Positions 1-7,372 of a DNA stretch of 16,264 nt are shown here, in pieces. The first letter of the stretch is position 1. Each line of letters starts with the position of its first letter. Source of the DNA: Comamonadaceae bacterium (GTDB taxonomy: Bacteria; Pseudomonadota; Gammaproteobacteria; Burkholderiales; Burkholderiaceae_C); NCBI GenBank assembly GCA_947463845.1, contig CANHUM010000005.1, positions 1 to 16,264 of the forward strand. Direction: 5' to 3'. Position numbers and translations under genes: made by a program. The notes below the pieces were generated by a model that was not told where the DNA came from, ran no database searches, and was given only the letters and a program-made list of their open reading frames with translations.

Positions 1-144
1 GGGCTTTCTGCGCAGGCCTGCGGGCAGTCGTTCAAAACCGTGGTGTATGGCGGCGCCCCCATGTACGCGGCCGACATCCAGCGGGCGCTGGTCGTCATGG
101 GCCCGCGCTTTGTACAAATTTATGGCCAAGGTGAAAGCCCGATG
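1..144 (+). pseudogene. Acyl-CoA synthetase internal fragment on the opposite strand (inverted continuation)
   Basis: Frame 1 of the plus strand reads GLSAQACGQSFKT, then VVYGGAPMY, RALVVMGPRFVQIYGQGESPM. This is the stretch of an AMP-forming acyl-CoA synthetase that normally follows the FAAPTM motif within a few dozen residues; YGQGE is the adenine-binding A5-type motif. After the ATG codon at 142-144 the similarity ends, because the DNA becomes the antisense of the N-terminal half read from the other strand. The fragment has no start of its own and is cut by the window edge. It does not overlap in protein space with the minus-strand half, so both can come from one gene. The join may be a genomic inversion or a foldback chimera made during amplification or assembly. 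Confidence 0.75.
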
Positions 145-911
145 GTGGGCGCGGCAAACATGGACAGTGGCCCGACCTGTTGGCCCAAGGCAAACAGTTC
201 GGCAGGATCAAAACCACCCGAAGGGGGCACCATGTGCCGAGCCCCTGCCATCAGGTGGGGGATGGCGTAGATACCCGCTCCGTGAGACATGGGGGCCGCA
301 TAGGCGATGGTGTCGCTCGAAGCGATGGTGTCGACATCCGAAAAATAGGCCAGCCCCATGGTCAACAGGTTGCGGTGGGTGATCATCACGCCTTTGGGCC
401 GGCCTGTGGTGCCGCTGGTGTAAAACAACCAGGCCAGATCATCGGCTCGTCGCTCGGTGATGGGCAGGTCGGGCAGGGGTTCGCAGGCTTGCCAAAGCAC
501 CTGGGCCTCGTCACTGTCCACATCGACCACACGCTCCAAACCGAGCAACATGCCACCCGTTTCGCTGGTGATGTCGGCGGTGACAAAGGCCCAGCGGGCC
601 TGTGCGTTGTCAATGATCCACTGGGCCTCGCGCAGGTGCAGTTTCGCGTTGATGGGCACCACCGCCAAGCCAGCCCACCAAGCGGCCCACATCACTTCGA
701 GGTAGCGCACATGGTTGCGCATGAACAGCGCAACCCGGTCGCCGGGCTGCAAACCTGCCGCCTGAAACTGTGTGGCCAGGTTTTGTGCGCGTTGCGCCCA
801 TTGCCCATGCGTGGCCACAACCTGGCTGCCCAGCAAAATGGCCGGGCGCTCTGGCGCCATGCGGGCTTGGCGTTGCAGCAGGTGGGCAAGGTTCAATTTC
901 GGCTCCGACAA
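120..911 (-). CDS. AMP-forming acyl-CoA synthetase, N-terminal half only (broken by an inverted junction)
   Basis: This is the N-terminal half of an ANL-superfamily acyl-CoA synthetase (fatty-acid or related CoA ligase), which adenylates a carboxylate with ATP and transfers it to CoA. The ATP-binding loop YTSGTTGRPKG is at residues 165-174 and is followed by VMITHRN. PMSHGAG is at about 208-213 and SMFAAPT at about 250-256. Family members are usually 500-550 residues; this frame stops at 263 after an unrelated tail (GLSPWP). The frame departs from the family at about position 141-146, where the plus strand begins to encode a later part of the same kind of protein. The start taken is TTG at 911. 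No ATG or GTG lies in frame between it and the in-frame TGA about 50 bp upstream, and no clear Shine-Dalgarno is seen. It lies 57 bp downstream of ribD. Substrate cannot be read from this half. Family confidence is high; whether the break exists in the living genome is uncertain. Confidence 0.85.
   Translation of the reverse strand: MSEPKLNLAHLLQRQARMAPERPAILLGSQVVATHGQWAQRAQNLATQFQAAGLQPGDRVALFMRNHVRYLEVMWAAWWAGLAVVPINAKLHLREAQWIIDNAQARWAFVTADITSETGGMLLGLERVVDVDSDEAQVLWQACEPLPDLPITERRADDLAWLFYTSGTTGRPKGVMITHRNLLTMGLAYFSDVDTIASSDTIAYAAPMSHGAGIYAIPHLMAGARHMVPPSGGFDPAELFALGQQVGPLSMFAAPTIGLSPWP
139..146. other. Inverted junction between the two halves of the acyl-CoA synthetase
   Basis: Plus-strand codons up to 144 end in GQGESPM. 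Minus-strand codons from 911 down to about 141 end in FAAPTI. In an intact protein both would run in the same direction, with FAAPT upstream of YGQGESPM by roughly 50-60 residues. The bases GATG at 141-144 fit both sides (ATG of SPM on the plus strand, ATC of PTI on the minus strand), so the join has about 4 nt of shared sequence. No transposon end or long repeat is visible here. Confidence 0.7.
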
Positions 912-936
912 ATGATGGCTGACATTTTGGCGTGAA

Positions 937-957
937 GGGACAAGTGCAGGCTGTCCC
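937..957. repeat. Small inverted repeat between ribD and the acyl-CoA synthetase
   Basis: GGGACA (937-942) and TGTCCC (952-957) can form a 6-bp stem with a 9-nt loop in the 57-bp gap. There is no T-run after it on either strand, so it is not a typical intrinsic terminator. It could be chance or a weak intercistronic hairpin. Confidence 0.3.
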
Positions 958-968
958 GTTCAGGTCTT

Positions 969-2114
969 TCAGCCTTTGCGCAGTAGCACTCGCAAATCGG
1001 AGCCGATGCGGTCCACCCCGTGAAACGCCAGCTTCACAGAGAGGTTCAGCTGTGTCAGCGCGGGCAGGTTGGCCATGCCTTGGCCGGGGCCGATCAACTG
1101 GGGAGAGATGTACATCAGGTATTCGTCCACCAGCCCTTCGCGCACGAGTGATCCGTTGAGTTTGTAACCTGCCTCGACATGCAGCTCGTTGATCTCGCGC
1201 CGGGCCAAGTCACGCAACAGGGCGGGCAGGTCAACTTTGCCGCCGGGGCCTGGCAGGTCGATCACCTGGGCACCGCGTGCCATCAGAGACGCCCGTTTGA
1301 CGGCCAGAAGTGGGTCGAGGGGGTCAGCTGCCGTGTAAATCAAAATCTGACGAGCCTGATCGCCAGTGCCCAGTGTGTCCAGAAGTTTGGCGTTCAAGGG
1401 CATGTCCAGCTTGCTGTCCACCACCACCAGGTGCGGTTGGCGGGGGGTATCCACCTCGCGTACATTCAGCAAGGGATCGTCTTCCAGCACGGTGCCGATG
1501 CCGGTGAGCACGGCGCAGGCTCGTGCACGCCAGACGTGGCCATCGGCACGGGCCTCGGGGCCTGTGATCCATTGACTCTGGCCGTTTTGCAGTGCTGTTT
1601 GCCCGTCCAGCGAAGCGGCGACCTTCATCCGCACCCAGGGCAGACCCCGTTCCATTCGGCTGAAAAACCCGATGTTCAGTTCGCGGGCCTGGACAGCGAC
1701 CTCATCGTCGGGGCTCAGTGTTTCAGTCTGTACGCCCGCTGCAGCCAGCTTCGCCATGCCCTGGCCCGCCACTTGGGGGTTGGGATCGGTCAGAGCGCAA
1801 ACCACGCGACCTATTCCGGCTGTTGCCAGAGTGTCACAGCAGGGCCCAGTGCGGCCATGGTGGGCACAGGGCTCCAGCGTCACCCAGGCCGTGGCCCCTT
1901 GCACGCTGTGGCCTCGTTGGGCCGCGTCGCGCAAGGCCATGATTTCGGCGTGGGGACCGCCAGCGCGTTGGGTGTGACCTTGGCCCAATACCGTGCCATC
2001 TGCCGCAGTGATGACACAGCCCACCCGCGGGTTGGGCGAGGTCAGCCACAGGGCCTGAGCGGCCAAAGCCAGCGCCTGATGGAGGGGTTGTAAGGAGGTC
2101 TTGGATGTGGACAC
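969..2114 (-). CDS. ribD: Bifunctional riboflavin deaminase/reductase RibD
   Basis: RibD carries out two successive cytosolic steps of riboflavin synthesis: zinc-dependent deamination of the diaminopyrimidinone ribosylphosphate, then NADPH-dependent reduction of the ribosyl chain. The deaminase domain occupies about residues 8-150. It has the zinc-site motif HAE (55-57) and EPCAHHGRTGPC (81-92), giving ligands H55, C83 and C92. The reductase domain runs from about 158 to the end, opening with RMKVAASLDGQTA and SQWITGPEAR. The length of 381 residues is normal for the fused form. The start is GTG at 2114, the first start codon after an in-frame TGA; the upstream Shine-Dalgarno is weak. It lies 47 bp after the last minor-pilin gene on the same strand, so it could be read through from that operon or have its own promoter in the pilin 3' end. 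No ribE or ribBA follows; a broken acyl-CoA synthetase does. Confidence 0.96.
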   Translation of the reverse strand: MSTSKTSLQPLHQALALAAQALWLTSPNPRVGCVITAADGTVLGQGHTQRAGGPHAEIMALRDAAQRGHSVQGATAWVTLEPCAHHGRTGPCCDTLATAGIGRVVCALTDPNPQVAGQGMAKLAAAGVQTETLSPDDEVAVQARELNIGFFSRMERGLPWVRMKVAASLDGQTALQNGQSQWITGPEARADGHVWRARACAVLTGIGTVLEDDPLLNVREVDTPRQPHLVVVDSKLDMPLNAKLLDTLGTGDQARQILIYTAADPLDPLLAVKRASLMARGAQVIDLPGPGGKVDLPALLRDLARREINELHVEAGYKLNGSLVREGLVDEYLMYISPQLIGPGQGMANLPALTQLNLSVKLAFHGVDRIGSDLRVLLRKG

Positions 2115-2161
2115 GGTGAACTGAAATCAAGAATCATGAGAGACGCCGAAGCGCATGGACA

Positions 2162-2638
2162 CTATGGCGAGGATACGCCAACCCAAGTGGGCACGGCATC
2201 TTGGCTGGTGTAAATCACAAGTTCCGATGAACGAAGCGGGCCATGACCAGCGTTGTCATCGGGCACTGAGCTGACTCCAAAGCCCACGGCGGTCCATTGA
2301 ACACGCACCTGCAGATCCACCAGTGCCAGGCCTGGGCGAGCTTGCAACTGGCTTTTCAGGCTGTAGGTGGTGCCCAACACCACGATGGATGACTGGAGAC
2401 TGCAAGCTGTACTGCCGGATTGTAGGCAGTCCATGGCATCCAGTGCCAATGCGAGCGCGATGGTGTGCTGTCGCGTGTCATGGGCGGTTTGCAAGGTGTG
2501 CACGGTCAAGCGTGTGGCGGCTGCCAGGCCCACCCCCAATACCGCTGCAGCAATAAGTGCCTCGATCATTGCCATGCCTTGTGATGGGGTGCAGGTCTGA
2601 CAGCATTGAACGCGAACTTTGGCAGAAAGGGGTCTCAT
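2162..2638 (-). CDS. PilV-like type IV minor pilin
   Basis: This is a 158-residue prepilin-like protein. The type III signal ends SQG (G21), followed by MAMIEALIAAAVLGVGLA, so the mature protein begins M1-A2-M3-I4-E5 and keeps the glutamate at +5 needed for methylation and assembly. The hydrophobic helix is about residues 22-45. The rest is a small globular domain with a Cys pair (DCLQ...ACSLQ) that could form a disulfide. The pattern fits PilV/GspI minor pilins, which help prime pilus assembly in the inner membrane. The start is the ATG at 2638, which overlaps the TGA of the preceding PilX-like gene as ATGA and suggests translational coupling. A longer reading from 2704 would add 22 basic residues and lies inside the upstream gene, so it is less likely. 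It is the last pilin gene before ribD. PilV is assigned by position and N-terminus only. Confidence 0.8.
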   Translation of the reverse strand: MRPLSAKVRVQCCQTCTPSQGMAMIEALIAAAVLGVGLAAATRLTVHTLQTAHDTRQHTIALALALDAMDCLQSGSTACSLQSSIVVLGTTYSLKSQLQARPGLALVDLQVRVQWTAVGFGVSSVPDDNAGHGPLRSSELVIYTSQDAVPTWVGVSSP

Positions 2639-3741
2639 GGCCAGCCTTCTCGCCAGCTGCCGGGTACACGCTGAACCTGACGGGCGTCCATGCCGATGGG
2701 CCACGGTATTCGATAAGGCGCTTGAGCCAGCGCTCGTGCTTCGATCCGACTGCCGCTTTGCATTTGGGGCAAGCCAGACTCAATCACCAGTTGCCCTTCA
2801 ATGTGTCCAGCGTACCAGCCCAAAGCCTTGTGGTCTTGGCATTGGGTTTGCAGAACCACGGTGCCCACAACGCGGACACCTGGTGCAAGTGACGGGCAGC
2901 GGTTGGCGCAAGCCTGGCCAGAAAACACCAGCAGAACTGGAGCTTCGCTGGAGCCCAAGTTCTCAACCCAAGTGGCGGGGCTGTCCACCCAGTAAATGTT
3001 GCGTGCGGGGTGGCTCCTGGCGGTCAGGCCGTTGCGCGCTTGCGCCTCAGACCAAGCTCTGATCTGTTCAGGCGTGATGTCTCCCAGCACGTTGCGCCAT
3101 GCGGTCGTGGTGCAGCTGTGAACCGAGCACACGCTGCCTCCCGCTGCGTTCGCAGGTGTTGAGCAGCTGTTGAGCACGATGGCTGACGAGTTGGGATGGT
3201 CCGGGGCCGGGGCTACGGAGGGAATGAAAACTTGGGTCTGGATTTGCGCGCGGCTCCCTCCTTCTGTCAGACCGACGCTGGCGTGCAATTCCACCACATG
3301 GGGTGAGTTGATCAAGTCGCGCACCGCCAGCACGTGCACGGCAGCATGAGGTACGTCCGGCTGGGCAGGCGGCTGCAGAGTGACGCATTGCCAGCGCGGG
3401 CCGCTGTAAGCAACTGGGCAAGCTGCAGTGGCGAGGCCAGCACTCCAGAGGGGAGGTGTAGGGCTGCCCGCATATTGACGTTGTAAGTCGGCACGGGCCC
3501 AGGCCAAGGCCGCTTCTGCGGTCAGTCGTGCGTGGACAGCCTGTTTTTGATTGTGGTTGGCCAGACGGTCTAGCTGCACGATACGCGCGCTGTAGAAACT
3601 GACCAGACCGGCGAGCAGTAACAAGGTCAGCGTGACCACCAAGCTGATGGCGCCAGTTTGTTGTGCCTGACCAGAATGTTCGCATCGGCACAGCTTGGGA
3701 TGCAAGGCTGTCACGGTACTGCTCCGCAAGCTGTTGGCCAT
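2635..3741 (-). CDS. PilX/GspK-like minor pilin, unusually long
   Basis: The N-terminus resembles PilX-type assembly proteins. A leader of about 30 residues ends QQTG, then comes AISLVVTLTLLLLAGLVSF, a hydrophobic helix (about 31-50). A helix rich in Ala, Gln and Arg follows (to about 90). The +5 position after the glycine is Val, not Glu, as in GspK and PilX-type tip subunits. The remaining 270 or so residues are a Cys-containing globular region (for example CSTPANAAGGSVCSVHSC and ACANRCPS) for which I recognise no named fold. At 368 residues it is about twice the size of classic PilX and closer to GspK. The start ATG at 3741 lies inside the 3' end of the PilW-like gene (31-bp overlap) and the stop overlaps the PilV-like start, so it sits in a tightly coupled operon. 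The likely role is in the pilus tip or priming complex; the exact subunit name is uncertain. Confidence 0.72.
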   Translation of the reverse strand: MANSLRSSTVTALHPKLCRCEHSGQAQQTGAISLVVTLTLLLLAGLVSFYSARIVQLDRLANHNQKQAVHARLTAEAALAWARADLQRQYAGSPTPPLWSAGLATAACPVAYSGPRWQCVTLQPPAQPDVPHAAVHVLAVRDLINSPHVVELHASVGLTEGGSRAQIQTQVFIPSVAPAPDHPNSSAIVLNSCSTPANAAGGSVCSVHSCTTTAWRNVLGDITPEQIRAWSEAQARNGLTARSHPARNIYWVDSPATWVENLGSSEAPVLLVFSGQACANRCPSLAPGVRVVGTVVLQTQCQDHKALGWYAGHIEGQLVIESGLPQMQSGSRIEARALAQAPYRIPWPIGMDARQVQRVPGSWREGWP

Positions 3742-4439
3742 GGCATGGCAGGGACATCGTTGCGCAGTGAAATGGTTTGCGACAAGCTCAGGGCCCTTGT
3801 AGCGTCACGTGCCCACTGAGCATTCAGTCTCACCGTCACCCAACGCGCGACCCAAGGCCCGCGTTTCTCGCATTGCAGCTGCCAAGATAGCGCTGTCATT
3901 CTCAAGCTGCCCGCGTCGGTCAAATCTGTCCAGACCACGGGGGTACACGCGGTGCGTATTTGTAACTTGTGGTCCTTCAGACGGAAGCCCACACACTCGT
4001 TGTTGTCCAGCAGTCCGTTGTGGTTGCGGTCCCGTCCAAAGCTGATGAGCTGGCCTTGCAACTGCAGATCGGCATTGCCCGCACAAAAGGGGTCTGCGCA
4101 ATGCGGCGTGGTCCGCAACCGCCAAGCATGACCGATTGCCTGCGCTTGACGTAACTCGCGAGCAATGGTGTTCAGCGACGAACGCAGATCATGGTGCATG
4201 TGGCTATCCTGCAAAGACTGACGATGTCCTTTCAGGTGCTGCATCAACATCTGGCTGCCTGCGGCCAGCACCAGCAAACTCAGACCCAGACCCACCAGCA
4301 AGCCCACCAGGGTTTCACCATATTGAGCAGACGCCGTGCTGTTGTTGCGCTGACCCCAACAGTGAAAAGCCTCGGATCTACCCGTCAATGGCTGGGCGTG
4401 AGGGCCGGGTTCGCGCTGCTGCAAGGGCTTTGCCATCAT
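3711..4439 (-). CDS. PilW-like type IV minor pilin lacking Glu+5
   Basis: This 242-residue protein has an N-terminal prepilin-like segment. A long hydrophilic leader (about 41 residues) ends SAQYG, then ETLVGLLVGLGLSLLVLA forms the membrane helix. It matches PilW/GspJ in length and in features such as SSLNTIARELRQAQAIG, and it contains a DRNHNGLLDNNEC segment that looks like a Ca-binding or Asp/Asn-rich loop. The usual Glu at +5 is Gly here, and Glu is at +1. The start chosen is ATG at 4439, 4 nt after the TGA (4444-4446) of the upstream PilE-like gene. An alternative ATG at 4484 would add 15 residues and overlap that gene by 41 bp. The 3' end overlaps the PilX-like gene. The role inferred from neighbours is a minor pilin in pilus assembly. 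The long leader and missing E5 leave open an altered assembly role. Confidence 0.75.
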   Translation of the reverse strand: MMAKPLQQREPGPHAQPLTGRSEAFHCWGQRNNSTASAQYGETLVGLLVGLGLSLLVLAAGSQMLMQHLKGHRQSLQDSHMHHDLRSSLNTIARELRQAQAIGHAWRLRTTPHCADPFCAGNADLQLQGQLISFGRDRNHNGLLDNNECVGFRLKDHKLQIRTACTPVVWTDLTDAGSLRMTALSWQLQCEKRGPWVARWVTVRLNAQWARDATRALSLSQTISLRNDVPAMPWPTACGAVP

Positions 4440-4443
4440 CGAG

Positions 4444-4905
4444 TCATTGCCGCCAGCACCGTCCAGGATCGCTTGCAAGCTCATTTCCGCTGCTGACGAC
4501 CACGGTGGCCATGTGACGCAGTTGCAGTCGCATGGGGGCGCAGGCGTTGTCGCGCGCTTGAGGGCCGATGGGGGTGGCGATCAGGGTGTACCCCTCGCTG
4601 TGGGCTTCCTCAATGCTGAGACGGTAATGCCCTCCGGGGGACAAGTCGCTTGTCCAGCCCAGGCTGTTCAGGTCGGTTGCATGGCTGCTCTGAGTGCCTC
4701 GCCAGCGGGCCTGTTCCAGTTGTAGTTGTTGCAAAGCGCTCTGTGCGTCGATGCGGCGAGCTTGGCGCTGCTGGGCTTGATAAGCGGGCAAAGCCACAGC
4801 CGTGAGCACGGTTAACAGAGCGAGGCTGACCAGCAACTCGCTCAAGGTCCAACCTGATGTCTGAGATGCTGCACCAAGGGCCGTGCGATGAACCGCAATC
4901 TGCAT
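4444..4905 (-). CDS. PilE-like type IV pilin
   Basis: This 153-residue type IV pilin has an 18-residue leader ending TSG, then WTLSELLVSLALLTVLTAVALPAYQ, with Glu at mature position 5 (residue 23). The N-terminal helix is followed by QARRIDAQSALQQLQLEQARWR and a GHYRLSIEEAHSEGYTLIATP block. That block is characteristic of the short PilE-type pilins encoded with fimT/pilVWX in betaproteobacteria. Two C-terminal cysteines (NAC near 120 and GRCW near the end) could form the usual pilin disulfide loop. The start is ATG at 4905. A weak ACGGA lies about 15 nt upstream, and the divergent intergenic region begins here. It is the first gene of the minus-strand pilin run and is followed by the PilW-like gene after 4 nt. 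Whether it is the major pilin or a minor one cannot be told; the cluster context favours a minor role. Confidence 0.8.
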   Translation of the reverse strand: MQIAVHRTALGAASQTSGWTLSELLVSLALLTVLTAVALPAYQAQQRQARRIDAQSALQQLQLEQARWRGTQSSHATDLNSLGWTSDLSPGGHYRLSIEEAHSEGYTLIATPIGPQARDNACAPMRLQLRHMATVVVSSGNELASDPGRCWRQ

Positions 4906-4947
4906 ATTTCACTTTGTCCGTAAGCCTGATATTGTGAATACTTAATA

Positions 4948-4964
4948 TTGACTTGTACAGTCAA
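4948..4964. promoter_or_regulatory. Dyad TTGACT-N5-AGTCAA between the divergent pilin genes
   Basis: This 17-bp inverted repeat has perfect 6-bp arms and a TGTAC centre. Each arm reads TTGACT on its own strand, similar to a -35 hexamer (TTGACA) facing outwards towards each pilin gene. On the minus side an AT-rich stretch (TATTAAGTATTCA) lies at about the right distance for a -10; on the plus side no good -10 is seen. It may be a shared operator, overlapping divergent promoters, or both. No regulator is identified. Confidence 0.45.
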
Positions 4965-5018
4965 AAATCATCGCTGTTGGGTACTTGCGCGTCGTGTGCA
5001 GGTGTACAGGGTTCAATC

Positions 5019-5024
5019 AGGAGG
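5019..5024 (+). promoter_or_regulatory. Shine-Dalgarno AGGAGG deciding the fimT start
   Basis: A consensus AGGAGG ends 7 nt before ATG 5032. It fixes the start there rather than at the earlier in-frame TTG at 4948, which falls in the dyad. Confidence 0.85.
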
Positions 5025-5031
5025 TCTGATC

Positions 5032-5598
5032 ATGCGTCACCGCGGATTCACGTTGATGGAAGCGCTGGTGGTGCTCGTGCTGCTTTCAGTCCTGCTGACT
5101 TTGGCGATCCCTCATCTGAAAGGCATGAAGCAAAAGCACCAGATGCAAAGCCAAGCCGAGCAATTGCAATCCAGCCTGCTGCTGGCGCGTTCAGAGGCCT
5201 TGCGTCGCCAACAACGCGTGACTTTGTGCGCGCGCGCGTTAGAACCTGTTGCGACAGAGTACTGTGCCCCGGCAGGCCCTTGGTCGCAAGGTTGGGTGGT
5301 ATTTGTCGATGGCAACCACAACGCCCGACGGGAGGCAACAGAAACCCTCTTGCTGTTGCATCAGGCCTTGCCAGGTTTTTTGTCTCTGCAAGGCAATGCG
5401 ACGGTCGATCGCTACATTTCTTACGGTCCACTGGGTCTGAGCCAAAGCATCACAGGCGCTTTTCAGGCGGGCACTTTGACACTGTGCGGGGCTGGACAAC
5501 CCCATGTCTGGCGACTGGTGATCAACGCGGTAGGTAAGCCTAGACTGGAAAAGACCCCCAGAATGGAGGGAACCCAATGTGGCGGGGGAAGTTTTTGA
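5032..5598 (+). CDS. FimT/GspH-type pseudopilin
   Basis: This is a 188-residue type IV minor pilin of the FimT/GspH kind. The leader is only five residues (MRHRG), followed by FTLMEALVVLVLLSVLLTLAIPHL, with Glu at mature +5. A helical segment follows (QAEQLQSSLLLARSEALRRQQRVTLC), which is the typical GspH signature, then a beta-rich C-terminal domain with WSQGWVVFVDGNHN. The start at 5032 is supported by a consensus Shine-Dalgarno. The gene is divergent from the PilE-PilW-PilX-PilV run, with 126 bp between the start codons, and convergent with nrdR, with a 67-bp gap. FimT proteins of some bacteria bind DNA during natural transformation. Whether this one does cannot be judged here, since the C-terminal basic residues (KPRLEKTPR) are only suggestive. 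Confidence 0.87.
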   Translation: MRHRGFTLMEALVVLVLLSVLLTLAIPHLKGMKQKHQMQSQAEQLQSSLLLARSEALRRQQRVTLCARALEPVATEYCAPAGPWSQGWVVFVDGNHNARREATETLLLLHQALPGFLSLQGNATVDRYISYGPLGLSQSITGAFQAGTLTLCGAGQPHVWRLVINAVGKPRLEKTPRMEGTQCGGGSF

Positions 5599-5665
5599 CT
5601 GTTTCCGATGTGCATGCCACGCCAGTGAGGATCTCGGCTTGACCCACAGTCGCGCGCGCATTTTT

Positions 5666-6115
5666 TCAGCGCTGCACCTCATCCACCAGTGTTTTGAAGG
5701 CGTCGATGTCTTCAAAATTGCGGTACACGCTGGCAAAGCGCACATAGGCCACTTTGTCGAGCTTTTTCAGCTCACGCATGACCAGTTCTCCAATGCGTTG
5801 TGATGCCACTTCGCGGATGCCCAGGTTCAAGAGTTTTTCTTCAATGCGCTCAAGGGCGCTGTCGACCTGTTCGGTACTGAAAGGGCGTTTGCGCAAGGAC
5901 AGATTCAGGCTTGCCAAAAGCTTGTCGCGTTGGTAGTCGATGCGTCTACCGTCTTTTTTGACAATAGCCGGAAAGCTGACTTCGGGCTTTTCATACGTGG
6001 TGAAGCGCTTTTCACAGGCGCCACACTGGCGGCGGCGGCGGATGAAATCCCCATCTTCGGCCAGACGTGTCTCCACCACTTGGGTTTCGAGATGGCCGCA
6101 GAAGGGGCATTTCAT
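5666..6115 (-). CDS. nrdR: Transcriptional repressor NrdR
   Basis: NrdR is a nucleotide-sensing zinc repressor of ribonucleotide reductase genes. The zinc ribbon is visible as CPFC (C3, C6) and CGAC (C31, C34), with [17 protein letters not shown] continuing the ribbon. The ATP-cone domain, which binds ATP/dATP, fills about residues 49-139, starting [15 protein letters not shown]. The length of 149 matches the family. The start is ATG at 6115 with GGAG six nt upstream, inside the 12-nt gap after the glyA stop, so the two genes form an operon. Its operators would be tandem NrdR boxes upstream of nrd genes, which are not in this window. Confidence 0.97.
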   Translation of the reverse strand: MKCPFCGHLETQVVETRLAEDGDFIRRRRQCGACEKRFTTYEKPEVSFPAIVKKDGRRIDYQRDKLLASLNLSLRKRPFSTEQVDSALERIEEKLLNLGIREVASQRIGELVMRELKKLDKVAYVRFASVYRNFEDIDAFKTLVDEVQR

Positions 6116-6127
6116 GAACTGCTCCGA

Positions 6128-7372
6128 TTAACCGTAGACAGGGAAGCGGCTGGTTAGGGCATGCACCTTGGCCCGCACCGCCGCGATGTTGGCCTCGTCG
6201 TGTGGGTTGTCGAGCACATCGGCGATCAGGTGGGCCGTAGCACGGGCCTCTTCATCTTTGAAGCCGCGTGTGGTCATGGCCGGTGTACCGATGCGTACGC
6301 CACTGGTCACAAATGGCTTTTCAGGGTCGTTGGGTATGGCGTTCTTGTTGATGGTCATATGGGCATTGCCCAAAGCGGCTTCAGCCACTTTGCCGGTAAT
6401 GCCTTTGGCCCGCAGGTCCACCAGCATGACGTGGCTTTGTGTGCCACCGCTGACGATGCGCAGGCCGCGAGCGGTCAAGGTCTCTGCAATGATCTGCGCG
6501 TTCTTGATCACTTGGGCTTGGTAGGCCTTGAACTCGGGTTGCAGCGCTTCTTTGAAAGCCACTGCCTTGGCTGCGATCACGTGCATGAGCGGTCCACCTT
6601 GGAGGCCAGGGAAGATGGCGCTGTTGATGGCCTTTTCGTGCTCGGCCTTCATCAAAATGATGCCCCCGCGTGGGCCGCGCAGGCTCTTGTGGGTGGTCGA
6701 GGTGACCACATCGGCGTGCGGCACGGGGTTGGGGTAGACACCCGCGGCAATCAGACCCGCGTAGTGGGCCATGTCCACCAAAAAGATGGCGCCGACTTCC
6801 TTGGCCACTTTGGCAAAGCGCGCAAAGTCGATGTGCAGCGAATAAGCCGATGCACCGGCAATGATGAGCTTGGGCTTGGTCTCACGAGCTTTGGCCTCCA
6901 TGGCCTCATAGTCGATTTCTTCTTTGGCGTTGAGGCCATAAGACACGACGTTGAACCACTTGCCCGACATGTTCAGGGGCATGCCGTGGGTGAGGTGACC
7001 GCCTTCGGCCAAACTCATGCCCATGATGGTGTCACCGGGCTTAAGAAAGGCCAAAAAGACGGCTTCATTGGCCGATGCGCCGCAATGCGGCTGCACGTTG
7101 GCGGCTTCGGCACCAAAGATTTGTTTGATGCGGTCAATGGCCAATTGCTCGGCAACATCGACGTGCTCGCAACCACCATAGTAGCGCTTGCCGGGGTAGC
7201 CTTCGGCGTATTTGTTGGTGAGTTGGCTGCCTTGGGCGGCCATGACGGCGGGCGAGGCATAGTTTTCGCTGGCGATCAGCTCAATGTGGTGCTCTTGACG
7301 TGCATTCTCGGCCTGGATGGCGGCGAACAGTTCGGGGTCGGTTTGTTCAATCAGGGTGTTGCGGTGGTACAT
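6128..7372 (-). CDS. glyA: Serine hydroxymethyltransferase GlyA
   Basis: GlyA is a PLP enzyme that interconverts serine plus tetrahydrofolate with glycine plus 5,10-methylene-THF, the main cytosolic one-carbon source. The 414-residue length is normal. The PLP lysine is K229 in [13 protein letters not shown], matching the numbering of the E. coli enzyme. [26 protein letters not shown], the VDMAHYAG block with D200 and H203, and the HLTHG motif are all present. The phosphate-binding loop reads PHCGASAN, where E. coli has PHSGSQAN; a Cys at position 97 is notable but I cannot call it a defect. The start ATG at 7372 has AAGGA five nt upstream. nrdR follows after 12 nt. The 250-bp region upstream contains a 20-bp palindrome. 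Neighbouring genes do not overlap it. Confidence 0.98.
   Translation of the reverse strand: MYHRNTLIEQTDPELFAAIQAENARQEHHIELIASENYASPAVMAAQGSQLTNKYAEGYPGKRYYGGCEHVDVAEQLAIDRIKQIFGAEAANVQPHCGASANEAVFLAFLKPGDTIMGMSLAEGGHLTHGMPLNMSGKWFNVVSYGLNAKEEIDYEAMEAKARETKPKLIIAGASAYSLHIDFARFAKVAKEVGAIFLVDMAHYAGLIAAGVYPNPVPHADVVTSTTHKSLRGPRGGIILMKAEHEKAINSAIFPGLQGGPLMHVIAAKAVAFKEALQPEFKAYQAQVIKNAQIIAETLTARGLRIVSGGTQSHVMLVDLRAKGITGKVAEAALGNAHMTINKNAIPNDPEKPFVTSGVRIGTPAMTTRGFKDEEARATAHLIADVLDNPHDEANIAAVRAKVHALTSRFPVYG

Noticed and set aside
1179..2093. Plus-strand frame of 304 codons opposite ribD
   Set aside because: Shadow of ribD, whose zinc and reductase motifs are intact on the minus strand.
5640..5665. 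GCGCGCGC followed by a T-run as a fimT terminator
   Set aside because: The GC run is self-complementary but does not form a proper stem with a loop next to the T-run, so a terminator is not supported.
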